Source: Sphingobacterium thalpophilum (lineage in GTDB: Bacteria > Bacteroidota > Bacteroidia > Sphingobacteriales > Sphingobacteriaceae). From it: a stretch of DNA of 64,000 bases. The notes beneath the pieces are model-generated. The model did not search any database. It was not told where the DNA came from and was given only the letters and a program-made list of their open reading frames with translations. The DNA is taken from assembly GCF_038396785.1 (NCBI RefSeq), contig NZ_CP151087.1, positions 3,224,001 to 3,288,000 on the forward strand, written 5' to 3'. A program made the position numbers and the translations under genes. This document shows positions 17,407 to 31,464 of this stretch, piece by piece (position 1 is the first letter of the stretch; the number at the start of each line of letters is the position of its first letter).

Positions 17407-19360
17407 TTATTTCCTTTCTATCTTATCAAACGCTGTATTAGGAGACAAATTAAATGTAAAATTTCCTTTTGAATCCACACCGCCAGCACCTCTGACACGG
17501 GCTTTGATTTCGTATTTCGATTGGGGATTATAATTCGTTACCGTAAAATTGTAGTAAAAAGGTTTGATCTTGTTGGTTCCCCTAAATTTATCCGCAAGCG
17601 CATGATGTCCATCCTCTGCAATGACCTGCCCGTCCTGTAGCAATTATACGGCATCGATCTCCAGAAAATTCTTCCCCTCCACAAAGAAAAATCCAGCTTG
17701 CGCTCGTCCATTATCGTAAATCTTCCTGCTCACGTCAAAAGTTAGAAAGCTATACGTTTCCTTGATATCATTAGGGCCCCATGATCCGGCAATATATCCC
17801 CCGGGACGATAATAATCAATACGCATGGAGTCTAATCTTGGAAGATTGGCATCCAATCGATGGCTGAACGCTGAATAATCTTTTGCTGACTTAGCAGCCC
17901 ATCCAATTTCAGCAACCGCAAGCAATCGCGGAAAATTCTGCACATTCAGGTCTTTAATATCCTGGGCCAACGCTGTCCACATATTTCCCTGAACACCGAG
18001 GACAAGCTGATCCTCAGCCGGACTAAGCCCTGCAGAAGGATCAAATTCATACACTCTTTTCAGCGAGTTTATCTGCGGATAGGCCAGGTCAGTCATAGTC
18101 CCATCATTCCGATCGGCCTGTGTAATATCAAAATAGAGATGCGATGCTGGTGTGGCCACGGCTTTAAACCCATCTTTGGTCGCTTCCTTGATCGCTTCTT
18201 CACCAAGCCAGCTCATAATCGCTGTGCTCTTTGGTAAGTTTTCATATCAGAAACGCGTTGAACGAAATAGCTCTGAAGGGCTTTGACATCCTTAATCTGG
18301 TGCTGCTTCATAAAATCCTGCACGTGAGCCTCTTTTTCCCACAAATCGTGACGAACCTCATCCCCTCCAAAATGAATATAACTACCTGGGAAGAGATTAG
18401 CGATTTCAGTGAACACATTATTTAAGAATTCATACGTAAACTCTTTTGTCGGATCCAATGTATTGGGGGTAAATTGATTTCCCCAATATCCCCAAGATGA
18501 CACAAAAGGAAAGATGTGATTCGGGTAGGAATTTTTGTTTACCCCAAGTTCAGGATAGGCTAATATGGTTGGCCATGAATGTCCAGGAACATCAATCTCG
18601 GGCACAATCGTAATATTACGCTCTCGAGCATAATGAACAACTTCCTTGATCTGCTCCTGTGTATAAAATCCACTGCGTTCTGCAGGTTGCTTTTCTGTTC
18701 GATGAAATACCGTCGCATTTTCCATGGTCAATTTGGGATATTTCTTTATTTCGATCCTCCAGCCCTGGTCATCCGTCAAATGCCAATGGAACGTATTCAT
18801 TTTGTATAATGCCATGACATCCAAATACTTTTTCACGGTTTTCACATCGAAGAATGTCCGGCTCACATCTTTCATATAACCGCGCCAATGATAGCGGGGA
18901 TAATCTTTAATTTTCACAGCCGGAATATTCCAGCTTATTTCTTTGGTTGGGCTACCACCCTCGAAAGCTGTCGGTAAAAGTTGCCGCAGTGATTGCGTTG
19001 CATTGAAAAGCCCATGGGAGCTTTTTGCTGTCACGACCACTCCCCGATTGGAAACCTCAAGCTGATAGCCTTCATCATTAGGTGTTGTCAATTTAGAGTC
19101 TAGGTTAAATTCAATGCTATTGCTCGCCTGTTTCTTTATGTTCAGGGGATAATGCGTTACTTTTCTCAGCTGCTCAACAAACAAAGACACATCTTTCGCA
19201 TCGCAGTTCTTAAAACTTAAGGTAGTTTGTGGATTTACAGAAACTGGCCCGCTCCCATATTGATTTCCTGAGGTTTGGGGATAATAGCAATCCCAGACTG
19301 CGCATAGAGCCCTTGCGCAAATAAAAGGGATAACGGTACTGAACAGAGGAGTGTTTTCAT
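17407..19360 (-). pseudogene. Beta-N-acetylhexosaminidase (GH20), broken by three lesions
   Basis: The gene starts at ATG 19360 with a signal peptide (MKTLLCSVPLSLLFAQGLYAQ) and PKPQEINMG, typical of GH20 enzymes, but that frame stops at 19235-19237. The body continues in another frame and contains the GH20 core: YHWRGYMKDVSRTFFD, FHWHLTDDQGWRIEIK, and the catalytic pair in HFGGDEVRHD. Near 18235 the frame jumps from QRVSDM to ENLPKSTAIMSW; the missing residues include the conserved GWDE stretch of the active-site barrel. A third lesion is an in-frame TAA at 17644-17646, after which the C-terminal domain goes on to 17407. An active enzyme cannot be made. Its intact form would have trimmed terminal GlcNAc or GalNAc in the periplasm. 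Confidence 0.9.
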
Positions 19361-19609
19361 TAAAATTTAAGTTTTTATTTTTAAATAAACAGACAAAAAA
19401 AGACCGTTTATTGGTTTCGTTATGCAAAATAAAAAATAAAAAATGATCCTTCTACTCCAACTTTCAATCAAACGATTGTGTAATATTTGAAAAAGTAGCT
19501 GACTGACCACAGCAGTAATCGACTGATATGATTTTTTAGTATTAAATTTGACTTCCATAAAAATCAAAATGGACTATAGTTAAATTATTGGAGGTGAAAG
19601 AACAATAAC

Positions 19610-20582
19610 GTGAAAAACAGTAAAAAATTATTTATTATCAGGACAGTTTTAATTGCTTTTCTGATTCTTTCCTTGGTTTATATCGGTTCGATATTTACCT
19701 ATCAATATATTGAGTACCAAAGGACCGAAGCCCGTTTAAATAAAGCATATAGTTCTAAAAATCAATTGACGAATCTTTTCTACGAAGCTCATTAGTTATA
19801 TTGATATTGATCCCAACATCTCAATCAAAAGCGGAACATATCGTGTACGTCAGATTGTTTCCAATCTGCTGAGCAATGCGATTAAATATACAAATAAAGG
19901 TCAGATCGAGGTGAAAGCATTTATCAGCAGCGATCAGAGCTCCAAATTACATATAGTAGTTAAGGATACAGGAAAAGGTATCTCTGCAAAAGATCAAGGA
20001 CATATTTTCGAACAATATTATATGACCGATCAAAAATCCAAGCATAGTTTCGGATTGGGCTTACATATATCTAAGCTTATGACCGAGCAACTAAACGTAA
20101 CCTTAAGTGTTAGAAGCCAACAGGGTAAGGGATCCATATTTACATTAGTCGTTCCATTAACCGAAGAAATTAAATACATGAAACAAATAACGAGCTTAGA
20201 CAAACTTTCAAAAAACTTACGTTTTGTTGTTGTTGACGATAACCCAATTAATAACTTATTTGTTAAACAGGCATTACTACATTTCTATGATGTAAAGATT
20301 TTCGAAGATTCCTCCACTGCAATCGCATACCTCGAAAAGAATAACGCTGACATTATCATTACTGATCTCAAAATGTTTGGCCCTACCGGTTGGGACATTT
20401 TGAATACTGTCAAAGACAGTAATCTTAAACAGGAATGGAACAGCAAGGTTATCGCCCTCACTTCAGACGAGTCACAAGTAACCGTACAAATTCCCGAAGG
20501 GCAGCTACATCAATTTGATGGCGTCATGACCAAGCCTCTGGACAAGGCTATCCTTGCTCAGCTTATAGCAAAGATTTTGTAA
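19610..20582 (+). pseudogene. Hybrid sensor kinase/response regulator, large internal deletion
   Basis: A GTG start at 19610 behind a strong GGAGGTG site opens a 61-codon frame with one membrane helix (TVLIAFLILSLVYIGSIFTY), which ends at TAG 19793-19795. From about 19794 a second frame runs SYIDIDPNISIKSG, then the histidine-kinase N-box IVSNLLSNAIKYTNKG, the G boxes DTGKGIS and FGLGLHISKLM, and a full receiver domain (VVVDDNPINN, acceptor Asp in IIITDLKMFGPTGW, and MTKPLD). The sensing region, the dimerisation helix and its phospho-His are gone, and the two ends are out of frame. The receiver looks intact and could in principle be translated from the GTG at 19911. Confidence 0.88.
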
Positions 20583-21118
20583 GCGTGCTAGTCAAAAACA
20601 TTACTCTTCAATACCTGTGTAAAAAAAACTACCTGCCGTATCAAGATTCTTTAAGGAATTGGATAGCCTTCCTATTCTTGCTTAACTCCATTTTTACAAA
20701 CAAGGACCATATAATCCACCGCTAGCATAGGCAAAAGCTACAAACCTATTACGAAGCTGTTTATAGACAACATAAATAGCAATAAAGGCCCGATGCCAAT
20801 AGTACTAATTCAAAATTTCGCCATATTGTAGCTATCTCTCGCAAAGGGATGAAAAGAGTTTCTGAGGAATATCCGGTTATTCGGGAAGTAATGCTGCAGC
20901 TTGCAGGTTTAAAGAAAAGGGCATTGGGTTTAAGTGAGATAGGAGCAATGTACCATTACCACTGAGCACAGTAACAGTTGTGGTTGCAGGACTGCTACCG
21001 TCTGCGGAACAGCTACCGATGGACCGGGCACACCAACGGTCCTATGCTGCGAGAACCGATAGGCGGAGGATATGCAATGGCCTGTACAGGGAAATACGGA
21101 AGTACTTAAACGAAAGAA
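20583..21118. other. Region without a recognised gene
   Basis: About 535 bases between the sensor-kinase remnant and the rRNA operon. Short open stretches exist (for example a plus-strand run with RKGMKRVSEEYPVIREVM around 20840-20900), but none has a start site, a domain or a length that supports a gene. It may be a worn relic. Confidence 0.5.
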
Positions 21119-21145
21119 ACCCTTGACTGTTTCCAGCAAGGGCTT
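21119..21145 (-). terminator. rRNA operon terminator candidate
   Basis: Read on the minus strand, GCCCTTG pairs with CAAGGGT over a short loop, just past the 3' end of the 5S gene. A T-rich stretch follows. It is the likely end of the operon transcript. Confidence 0.6.
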
Positions 21146-21157
21146 CCGTGTAAAAAA

Positions 21158-21264
21158 AGGCACCGACCTACTCTCCCACCTGTTACGGCAATACCATCGG
21201 CTCTGGCGGGCTTGACTGCTCTGTTCGGAATGGGAAGAGGTAGACACCGCCGATATAGGCACCT
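21158..21264 (-). rRNA. rrf: 5S ribosomal RNA
   Basis: The 5S rRNA sequence is recognised from its conserved core (CCGAACAGAGCAGTCAAGC and GGTGGGAGAGTAGGTCGGTG on the minus strand). The ends were set by helix I, in which AGGTGCC at the 5' end pairs with GGTGCCT at the 3' end. The length of 107 bases is usual. It is the last gene of the operon. Confidence 0.93.
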
Positions 21265-21394
21265 AAAAATCTTTATTGGATGATCTATGATATTCTTATC
21301 ATGTGATTCATGCCAAATGACATATGTATTGAAAGAGGTTCGTTTCTTGTTTGTTTCTTAAAAATTAAAGAGGAAGACAACAGTGTCTGTCTGC

Positions 21395-24280
<2,886 letters not shown>

Positions 24281-24504
24281 GGCATAGCCTTTTGCTACTA
24301 TGCGGCTGCTTTTGATATATATACACATATGCTAGGTTCGGGATCGTTCGGCCTTGACCGAGGGTCTCTCCCTTACTTCAGACACATACACGTATTGTCT
24401 CTATACTGTTGTCTTCTCTTGTAATTTTTTTTCTCTTTCAATATGTCAAAGAACTCTTTTTCCGGATTTTCTGAAGTATATCGCTATACACTTCCCCGGT
24501 GATG

Positions 24505-24578
24505 TGGAGAATAACGGATTCGAACCGTTGACCCCCTGCGTGCAAGGCAGGTGCTCTAGCCAGCTGAGCTAATTCCCC
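24505..24578 (-). tRNA. tRNA-Ala (anticodon TGC)
   Basis: A 74-base tRNA in the 16S-23S spacer. The acceptor GGGGAAT pairs with ATTCTCC, the D arm has AGCTCAGCTGGCTAGAGC, and the anticodon loop reads CTTGCACG with TGC. The T arm has GGTTCGAATCC. CCA is not encoded. The Ile-Ala pair in this spacer is the usual bacterial arrangement. Confidence 0.96.
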
Positions 24579-24589
24579 AATCGTTTTCG

Positions 24590-24663
24590 TAGTCCCGAGC
24601 AGATTTGAACTGCTGACCCCTACATTATCAGTGTAGTGCTCTAACCAACTGAGCTACGGGACT
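24590..24663 (-). tRNA. tRNA-Ile (anticodon GAT)
   Basis: A 74-base tRNA located 5' of tRNA-Ala in the transcript. The acceptor AGTCCCG pairs with CGGGACT. The D arm has AGCTCAGTTGGTTAGAGC, the anticodon loop is CTGATAA with GAT, and the T loop is TTCAAAT. CCA is not encoded. Confidence 0.96.
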
Positions 24664-24782
24664 AGCTTATCTTGTTCATCTCTTTCTCTCGGTCCTGCTC
24701 CCTTAGGGGCGGGCACTTTCTTCTGATGTTTTTTCTTCTTGCAATCATATGTAACGTGACGAGCACCGATCTTCGATACTCT

Positions 24783-26312
<1,530 letters not shown>

Positions 26313-26558
26313 TAAAATGAAGTTTTTGATTCTAACTATTTATAATAATCAGAATTCTTTTTTTTATATCTCTGATCTTGGATCGAATTGAACGAATTAC
26401 TTGAATTTGTTCATGACTTTCGTTTGTCTACTCGTCACGCTTACATGATTGTGTTTTCTTAAAGAACTTTTGTCGCTTCAACTTCCGTATCCGCTATATT
26501 CCGATGGCATTGCGCCGTCTTTATCGTTTTGTTTTTCCCTTCGTTTCCGTTGGGACTG

Positions 26559-26588
26559 CAAAGGTAGAAATCTTTTTTGAACTTCCAA
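26559..26588 (-). promoter_or_regulatory. rRNA promoter P2 (proximal)
   Basis: On the minus strand, TTGGAAG starts at 26588 and TACCTTTG lies at 26566-26559. The spacing between TTG and TAnnTTTG is 19 bases, which fits the Bacteroidota housekeeping promoter. It is about 250 bases before the 16S gene. An A/T-rich stretch flanks the upstream element. Confidence 0.85.
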
Positions 26589-26742
26589 AAACTTTTTGAA
26601 GTTTTTTTTCTTTTCCCTTTTTTCGATTTCCGCGTTTAAAATAAACTGAGCGGGATTTTAATTCCTGCCAAACTTCTCTTAAACCCTTCTTTTTTCAGGA
26701 TTCCCTCTTTCGTGGTAACCGTCCCTCCCTTGCGGAGTGGTG

Positions 26743-26774
26743 CAAAGATAGGGAGTTTTCACAATCACTTCCAA
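26743..26774 (-). promoter_or_regulatory. rRNA promoter P1 (distal)
   Basis: On the minus strand, TTGGAAG starts at 26774 and TATCTTTG lies at 26750-26743, with 21 bases between TTG and the -7 box. It carries the same seven-base TTGGAAG upstream element as P2, 180 bases downstream, so the operon has two similar promoters in tandem. Confidence 0.8.
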
Positions 26775-26775
26775 G

Positions 26776-27383
26776 CCTTTCGTTCTTATTTATTTCATTT
26801 TGTCCCTAACTACCTGTAACGGTGCGAGATTCTTTTTGTAAAACAGGTGATCGGAAGGCTGGGATGGCTGATCCGGCTGCCAGATTGGGCCACATAGCGG
26901 CATCGAGCAACGAAAACATCCCGAATTGCACCTGCCGGATCTATCGCCCCACCGACGCAGCATAGCAAAGGGAGATCGGAAAACGCAAACATACCCGAAC
27001 AGAGAACAACAGAAGAATACCGCAGCACAGCAAAAGAATGAGAGCATACACCGCTCCGGATTACCCATTAAATGATCACACTCTTTTACTACTTTACTTA
27101 GGGTTTGTTTAGGTATAGCTTAGGTTATAGCTAAATAAATCCTAACCAAAAGCTAACTAAATACTAATTAAAATCTAACTTAAAGAAGAACTAAATAAAA
27201 ACGAATAAACATAACATTATGTAAATAACCCTACAAGCGTCCCAGCATCCAACCAGAATCACCATGATATAGGCATTTTTGGAGGGTTTATGGGATCAAA
27301 GAAAATGAGCAAGAGAAAGCGTTCAGCTTGTAACACGTTTAGAATAACGACTAAGTTCAAAAAACATAACAACCAAACAAAAG
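26776..27383. repeat. Region without a gene, with a low-complexity A/T stretch
   Basis: Nothing between the rRNA promoters and 27384 looks like a gene; the open frames here have no start site or domain. From about 27100 to 27215 the sequence repeats degenerate units such as CTAACTAAAT, CTAACCAAA and ATCTAACTT. This could be a worn array of short repeats. Confidence 0.5.
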
Positions 27384-27412
27384 GCTCCGAATCAATTTAG
27401 ATGATTCGGAGC
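27384..27412. terminator. Perfect hairpin downstream of the M60 remnant
   Basis: GCTCCGAATCA pairs exactly with TGATTCGGAGC around a seven-base loop. It lies 27 bases past the stop of the M60-like remnant and probably was that gene's terminator. The A run on the plus strand gives T residues after the stem on the minus strand. Confidence 0.75.
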
Positions 27413-27439
27413 GTCAGACGTTATTATAGTTTACATGCT

Positions 27440-27788
27440 CTAATCTCTTAATGCTGTAAGATCAGCCTTAGGCTTGGGCAAGTTCATGTTTTTAATTGCC
27501 AGGCGACAGGCATCAACCATTTCCTGCGTCATGGTATAGGTATACATAATCGTCGTATTCCAACGTACCAACAAAAAAGAATCCGTATTTATCAAATAAA
27601 TCTGTCAAATCCAATTTGGCCACTTCGCAGGCTGTTTTAACAAAATTCAGTTGATGAACGGCAGGATTACGCTCTCCCATCATCCGATCGGATCTCCAAT
27701 CCGAACGCTGTCTTCTCGGTTTATTCATATTCTGCTGACGGAAATTAAACAATGGACGTGTCTGGTGTACGTGACCTACCTCAATTCC
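27440..27788 (-). pseudogene. M60-like metallopeptidase C-terminal remnant
   Basis: Two minus-strand frames together match the end of an M60-family (enhancin-like) peptidase of the type that attacks host or mucin glycoproteins. The first frame has IEVGHVHQTRPLF, close to the HExGH zinc site but with Ile in the first His position, then HQLNFVKTACEVAKLDLTDLF and GFFFVGTLEYDDY. After about 27545 a second frame continues YTYTMTQEMVDACRLAIKNM and LPKPKADL to the stop at 27440-27442. The N-terminal part and the zone between the zinc site and the HQLNF part are missing, and a frameshift separates the two frames. It abuts an unrelated remnant in the opposite direction. Confidence 0.75.
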
Positions 27789-27794
27789 GGGACT

Positions 27795-28268
27795 AAAGTT
27801 GAACTGATAAGTAATACCAAAACGAATCTCTCGCCACTGACCGGCCTTTCTACTTCCGGCTTTAGCTTTTATTCCAACAATGGCGCCCAGCTCTGGTCTG
27901 TAGGCGGTGAAGCAGGTTATTTTTTCCAAGATAAACTAGCTGTCAAAGCAGGATTAGGTTTCACTGGTCAAAGATATGTATTCGATTTTGATGGCCAAAA
28001 AATCGAATTGAATTCTACACATTCGTTTATTTATAAAGCGGGATTAAAATACTATATTATCAATCAATTTCCCGTGCAGGTAGATCTAGGTGGTATTAAT
28101 AGTGGTGGCGAGAATGCTTTCATTTTCGGAGGTCAACTCGGTTATGCCCTATTTTTAAAAGAAAACATTGCCATAGAGCCGGCAGTACATTATGATCATG
28201 GCTTCAACGACAATGCCGATGGCATCAATGCTTTCAGCGCAAGGATAGGCTTTTCACTGCATTTCTAG
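27795..28268 (+). pseudogene. Outer-membrane beta-barrel protein, 3' remnant
   Basis: The last 150 or so codons of an outer-membrane barrel. Alternating strands are visible (VGGEAGYFFQDKLAVKAGLGF, then VQVDLGGINSGG and GGQLGYALFLKENIAIEPAV), and the chain ends in SARIGFSLHF with the C-terminal Phe that barrel-assembly machinery recognises. The upstream part of the open frame (before about codon 50) is antisense to the M60 remnant and does not look like barrel sequence. There is no signal peptide, so it cannot reach the outer membrane. It is a 5'-truncated gene. Confidence 0.72.
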
Positions 28269-28283
28269 AATGACTAAAAAATA

Positions 28284-28322
28284 AAAGGGGAAATAATTAT
28301 AGTAATCATTTCCCCTTTTTTG
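28284..28322. terminator. Bidirectional hairpin between remnant and lepB
   Basis: AAAAGGGGAAA pairs with TTTCCCCTTTT around a loop of about 13 bases, with T residues following on the plus strand and A/T on the other side. It serves the convergent barrel remnant and lepB. Confidence 0.8.
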
Positions 28323-28339
28323 TCCGTATTCTTTCTTTA

Positions 28340-29917
28340 TTAATGGATGCCTTTGAGAATTCTATTCCATCGTATTTTGGAAAGCCCATTGCCATTTGCG
28401 TTCCAGCTCATCCAGGTAAATAATGCTTTTCCGACAATATGATCCTCAGGAACAAATCCCCAGTCCCTCGCATCGAGCGAGTTGTGCCTATTATCTCCCA
28501 TCATCCAATAATAATCCATTTTAAAGGTGTAGGAATTTGTTCGATTTCCATTGATATAAAGCCCATCCGTTTTCTTTTCCAACAGGTTATTTTCATACAC
28601 CCTTATGGCTCGCTCATAGAGTGGTAAGGTCTGTGCATTCAGAGGAATAGTCATGCCCTTTCGAGGAATAACAAATGGGCCAAAGTTATCGTAGTTCCAT
28701 TTATATTGTGGATCGTTCGGAAAAGTATTTGCCTCAGCTTCTCCAGGTTTACGCAAGTTCATTTGCATGGATTTGACATTGGACCAGGATTTCACCATTG
28801 CTGCCTGATCTTTGGTTAAAAAGATTACATAAACGTCTGGTTGAATAGCAGAGACTTCTATTCCCATATCTCTCAGGCGCTGTTCGTCCAGACCTGCCTC
28901 ATCTGTGATCACGGTATAATCCATCTGGCTTTCCGGGGCTACAAAACCTGGTTGGTCGTTCACAAACAATACTCCTTCTGTCATGCTAATTTTATCCCCG
29001 GGCATTCCCACACAGCGTTTAATTAAATGTTCGCGTTTATCGACTGGGCGGGTCTGAATTGTAAATTGTTGATGTACTGCTTCACGCCCCATGCTACGCA
29101 CCAAGTCATAATAGGGCAAGTCTTGATTTTCAACAGCAACGGTGTCACCTGCAGGTGCATTAAAAACGATCACATCATTCCGTTTTATTTCTTGAAATCC
29201 GGGCAATCGTTTGTAAGGAATTTTAATGAGTTCGGAGAATGCTTTTCCTCCTACTAATGGCATCGTATGATGTGCAAAAGGAAAGGCTATAGGTGTATTT
29301 GGAATACGGGGCCCGTAATTTAATTTACTGACAAAAAGATAATCTCCAATGAGGAGAGACTGTTGCATAGACCCCGAAGGAATCATAAATGCCTCCAATA
29401 AAAAACCACGAATCAAGGTAGCAGCGACAGTCGCAAAAACAATCGCATCCGCCCATTCTCGTACCATCGATTTTTTATAGGGATATTTCTTCTTATAGTC
29501 TATATACGATTGATGCGCAATTTCCAGTTCAGATTCCTTTGTCGCCACGCGACCTTCGGCATGCGCTACTTTCAGATTTTTGGCATATAGCCCATTCATA
29601 AATTGCACATTTTTATCTCTGCCCCAAAGTGGTAGCACGATAAACGGAACCAGCACAGCAGCGCAGTTTTCCCAAAACCTTCGTTTCCCAAAACAATGAA
29701 TAAAATCGAGGTAGAGATTATAAAAGATAAAAACATTGACGATCGGAACAATCAACAGAATAAGCTGCCAGGTCTTCTTGCCGAGTATCCGCGATTGGAT
29801 CCACTGACTATAGACGGGCACAATTCCCTCCCAACCTTTGCGTCCTGCCTTTTCAAATAGCAACCAAAAGCCGTAGGCTGCGACTATAGTCAATACAATA
29901 AAGATGGTAAGTATCAT
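28340..29917 (-). CDS. lepB: Signal peptidase I
   Basis: The 525-residue inner-membrane serine protease that cleaves Sec signal peptides. The N-terminal 100 residues hold several membrane helices (the Bacteroidota form has such an extension). The catalytic Ser is in FMIPSGSMQQSL near residue 180, the catalytic Lys in LIKRCVGMPGDKI near 299, and the box with GDNRHNSLDARDWGFV lies near residue 480. A long insert separates the Lys region from the last box, as is usual in Bacteroidota LepB. It follows the gene at 29956 by 38 bases. All key residues are present. Confidence 0.95.
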   Translation of the reverse strand: MILTIFIVLTIVAAYGFWLLFEKAGRKGWEGIVPVYSQWIQSRILGKKTWQLILLIVPIVNVFIFYNLYLDFIHCFGKRRFWENCAAVLVPFIVLPLWGRDKNVQFMNGLYAKNLKVAHAEGRVATKESELEIAHQSYIDYKKKYPYKKSMVREWADAIVFATVAATLIRGFLLEAFMIPSGSMQQSLLIGDYLFVSKLNYGPRIPNTPIAFPFAHHTMPLVGGKAFSELIKIPYKRLPGFQEIKRNDVIVFNAPAGDTVAVENQDLPYYDLVRSMGREAVHQQFTIQTRPVDKREHLIKRCVGMPGDKISMTEGVLFVNDQPGFVAPESQMDYTVITDEAGLDEQRLRDMGIEVSAIQPDVYVIFLTKDQAAMVKSWSNVKSMQMNLRKPGEAEANTFPNDPQYKWNYDNFGPFVIPRKGMTIPLNAQTLPLYERAIRVYENNLLEKKTDGLYINGNRTNSYTFKMDYYWMMGDNRHNSLDARDWGFVPEDHIVGKALFTWMSWNANGNGLSKIRWNRILKGIH

Positions 29918-29955
29918 AAATTCGTTTTAAATGCAATATCAGTGAATAAAAAATC

Positions 29956-30690
29956 TCAATAAATAATTAGTTGCTTTCTCTCCTCGGAAGAGGTTTTTGA
30001 AAGTTGAAGCTCATTATAGCGCATAACGTATTTTATAAAAAGATCATAATCATACTTTTTCTCATTTTCAAACTCAGCAAACAACTCCGGTTCGTCATTG
30101 ATCAAACGCCCTAAAGCAATTGTCCGCTTTTTTTTGCTGTTGCTAAAAAGTTCGTTCGTATTGCTACTTATTTCAATCACTTCACCGGTTGACTTTTTTA
30201 ATGCATAAGCATATTTAGACTTACTGATTCCAATGGACAACATTGTACCGCCACCACCCGTACCAAACATCATTCCTCCGCCACCACCAAAGTTCAAATT
30301 AGACACATAATAAACCATTATTTCTCCATCAACCAACACTTCAGCAAAAGTTGGCTCCTCCGTATAATATCGACCTATTTGAAATACTTGTGGAGAAGTT
30401 CCCTGAACGGGCTCCAAGCCATTTTCGACATAAGAAGGTGCATAAACTTTTCTTTTGGATTCCCAGTAAGCACGAAACACCTGGCCTGGGGCAAAAGTTA
30501 GCTTCTCTTTCTGTTGATTTTCAAATTTGAGTTTGTGATCCTTGATGGAGTAGATTTTTCCGTAAAGGGTATCTGCGTTCATAAGCACTAAATAATCTAT
30601 TTTTTTTGCGGCTTCCTGTGCACGAGCTGTCATTAGTATACTGGCGCAGGAAGAAAAAATCACAGCAGTTAAAATTGATATGGCTTTCAT
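29956..30690 (-). CDS. Secreted protein of unknown function with Gly-rich loop
   Basis: A 244-residue protein with a signal peptide (MKAISILTAVIFSSCASILMTARAQ); the Cys in the hydrophobic core might even make it a lipoprotein (SSC at about 13-15), but the AxA site at residues 22-24 is better. It begins with VLMNADTLYGKIYSIKDHKLKFEN, a small beta-rich fold, and has a striking GGGGGMMFGTGGGGT loop near residue 135. No family was recognised. It shares a strand and a short gap with lepB and may be transcribed with it. Confidence 0.75.
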   Translation of the reverse strand: MKAISILTAVIFSSCASILMTARAQEAAKKIDYLVLMNADTLYGKIYSIKDHKLKFENQQKEKLTFAPGQVFRAYWESKRKVYAPSYVENGLEPVQGTSPQVFQIGRYYTEEPTFAEVLVDGEIMVYYVSNLNFGGGGGMMFGTGGGGTMLSIGISKSKYAYALKKSTGEVIEISSNTNELFSNSKKKRTIALGRLINDEPELFAEFENEKKYDYDLFIKYVMRYNELQLSKTSSEERKQLIIY

Positions 30691-30990
30691 TTGAACATTT
30701 ATTTTGCACTATTTTTAAATCGCATGGCATGCGCTGCCACAAGTAAGGTAAAACTACATAAAAATATGAAATTCAAGTTCGGCCTTCGGAGTTTTAACGT
30801 TTGTTAGCATTTTGTTTTGCTAGGCGCATTCCTACAATATTGCGCAAAGATTTTAAGATCCCTAAAAACGACCTCTAACAATACAAGTCGATACAGCCGT
30901 ATTTCTCAAGCAAACAACAGCTGTACTTCAAAAAAACAAAGCCACATCATTTTCGGTGATGTGGCTTAACTGATTGCTTATGCAAAAAGA
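30691..30990. terminator. Intergenic region with hairpin 30939-30967
   Basis: AAGCCACATCA (30939-30949) pairs exactly with TGATGTGGCTT (30957-30967). On the minus strand the stem is followed by a T run (the A run before 30939), so it is a good intrinsic terminator for the lipoprotein gene at 30991. The rest of the 300-base gap shows nothing. Confidence 0.8.
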
Positions 30991-31464
30991 TTAACTTTTA
31001 TATTTACTTTCAAATGCTGTGGATGCTTGATTGACACCATTGCTCATATTTTCAAACGCTTTATTGATATTTTCAAGCAATGCAGACTCTTTAGCAGCAT
31101 CAGGTGTCTTATTTTTTCGGAGTTCAATCAATTTCGGATAATCCTCCGTAACGATTTTTTTATACCCATTTAAGCCATCAAGAACGGCTTTTTGGAATGT
31201 CGCATCGCCTCTGAAATCTCCCAGATCTTCGACTTTCTTGATATCATCATTCAAAGATTTTTCCCAATCTGCGCGGACCTGTTCGGCTTTCGTATAATCG
31301 GAGCCATTCATGGCGGCATTCATGTCTGTCACATGTTTTTCACTACTATTTATAACGGTAATAATTGAATTGTTGTATGCTGCAGGATCTATTTCTCCCG
31401 AACCACAACTTGATAGGCTCAGAACCGCTGCGGTCATCATGCCCGTAATAAATTGTTTAATCAT
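30991..31464 (-). CDS. Small helical lipoprotein
   Basis: A 157-residue lipoprotein: MIKQFITGMMTAAVLSLSSC gives the lipid-bearing Cys at residue 20. The mature chain is almost wholly helical and charged (KAEQVRADWEKSLNDDIKKVEDLGDF, here split across helices) and resembles the LIC11966-type surface lipoproteins common in Bacteroidota, whose role is unknown. It is a single-gene unit with its own terminator. The family call is tentative. Confidence 0.75.
   Translation of the reverse strand: MIKQFITGMMTAAVLSLSSCGSGEIDPAAYNNSIITVINSSEKHVTDMNAAMNGSDYTKAEQVRADWEKSLNDDIKKVEDLGDFRGDATFQKAVLDGLNGYKKIVTEDYPKLIELRKNKTPDAAKESALLENINKAFENMSNGVNQASTAFESKYKS

Noticed and set aside
26790-27068. Two overlapping Cys-rich open frames upstream of the rRNA promoters
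   Set aside because: No start site, no domain and unusual composition; no support as genes.
27513-27929. 138-codon minus-strand frame as a single gene
   Set aside because: Its first 45 codons are antisense to the barrel remnant; only the last part belongs to the M60 remnant.
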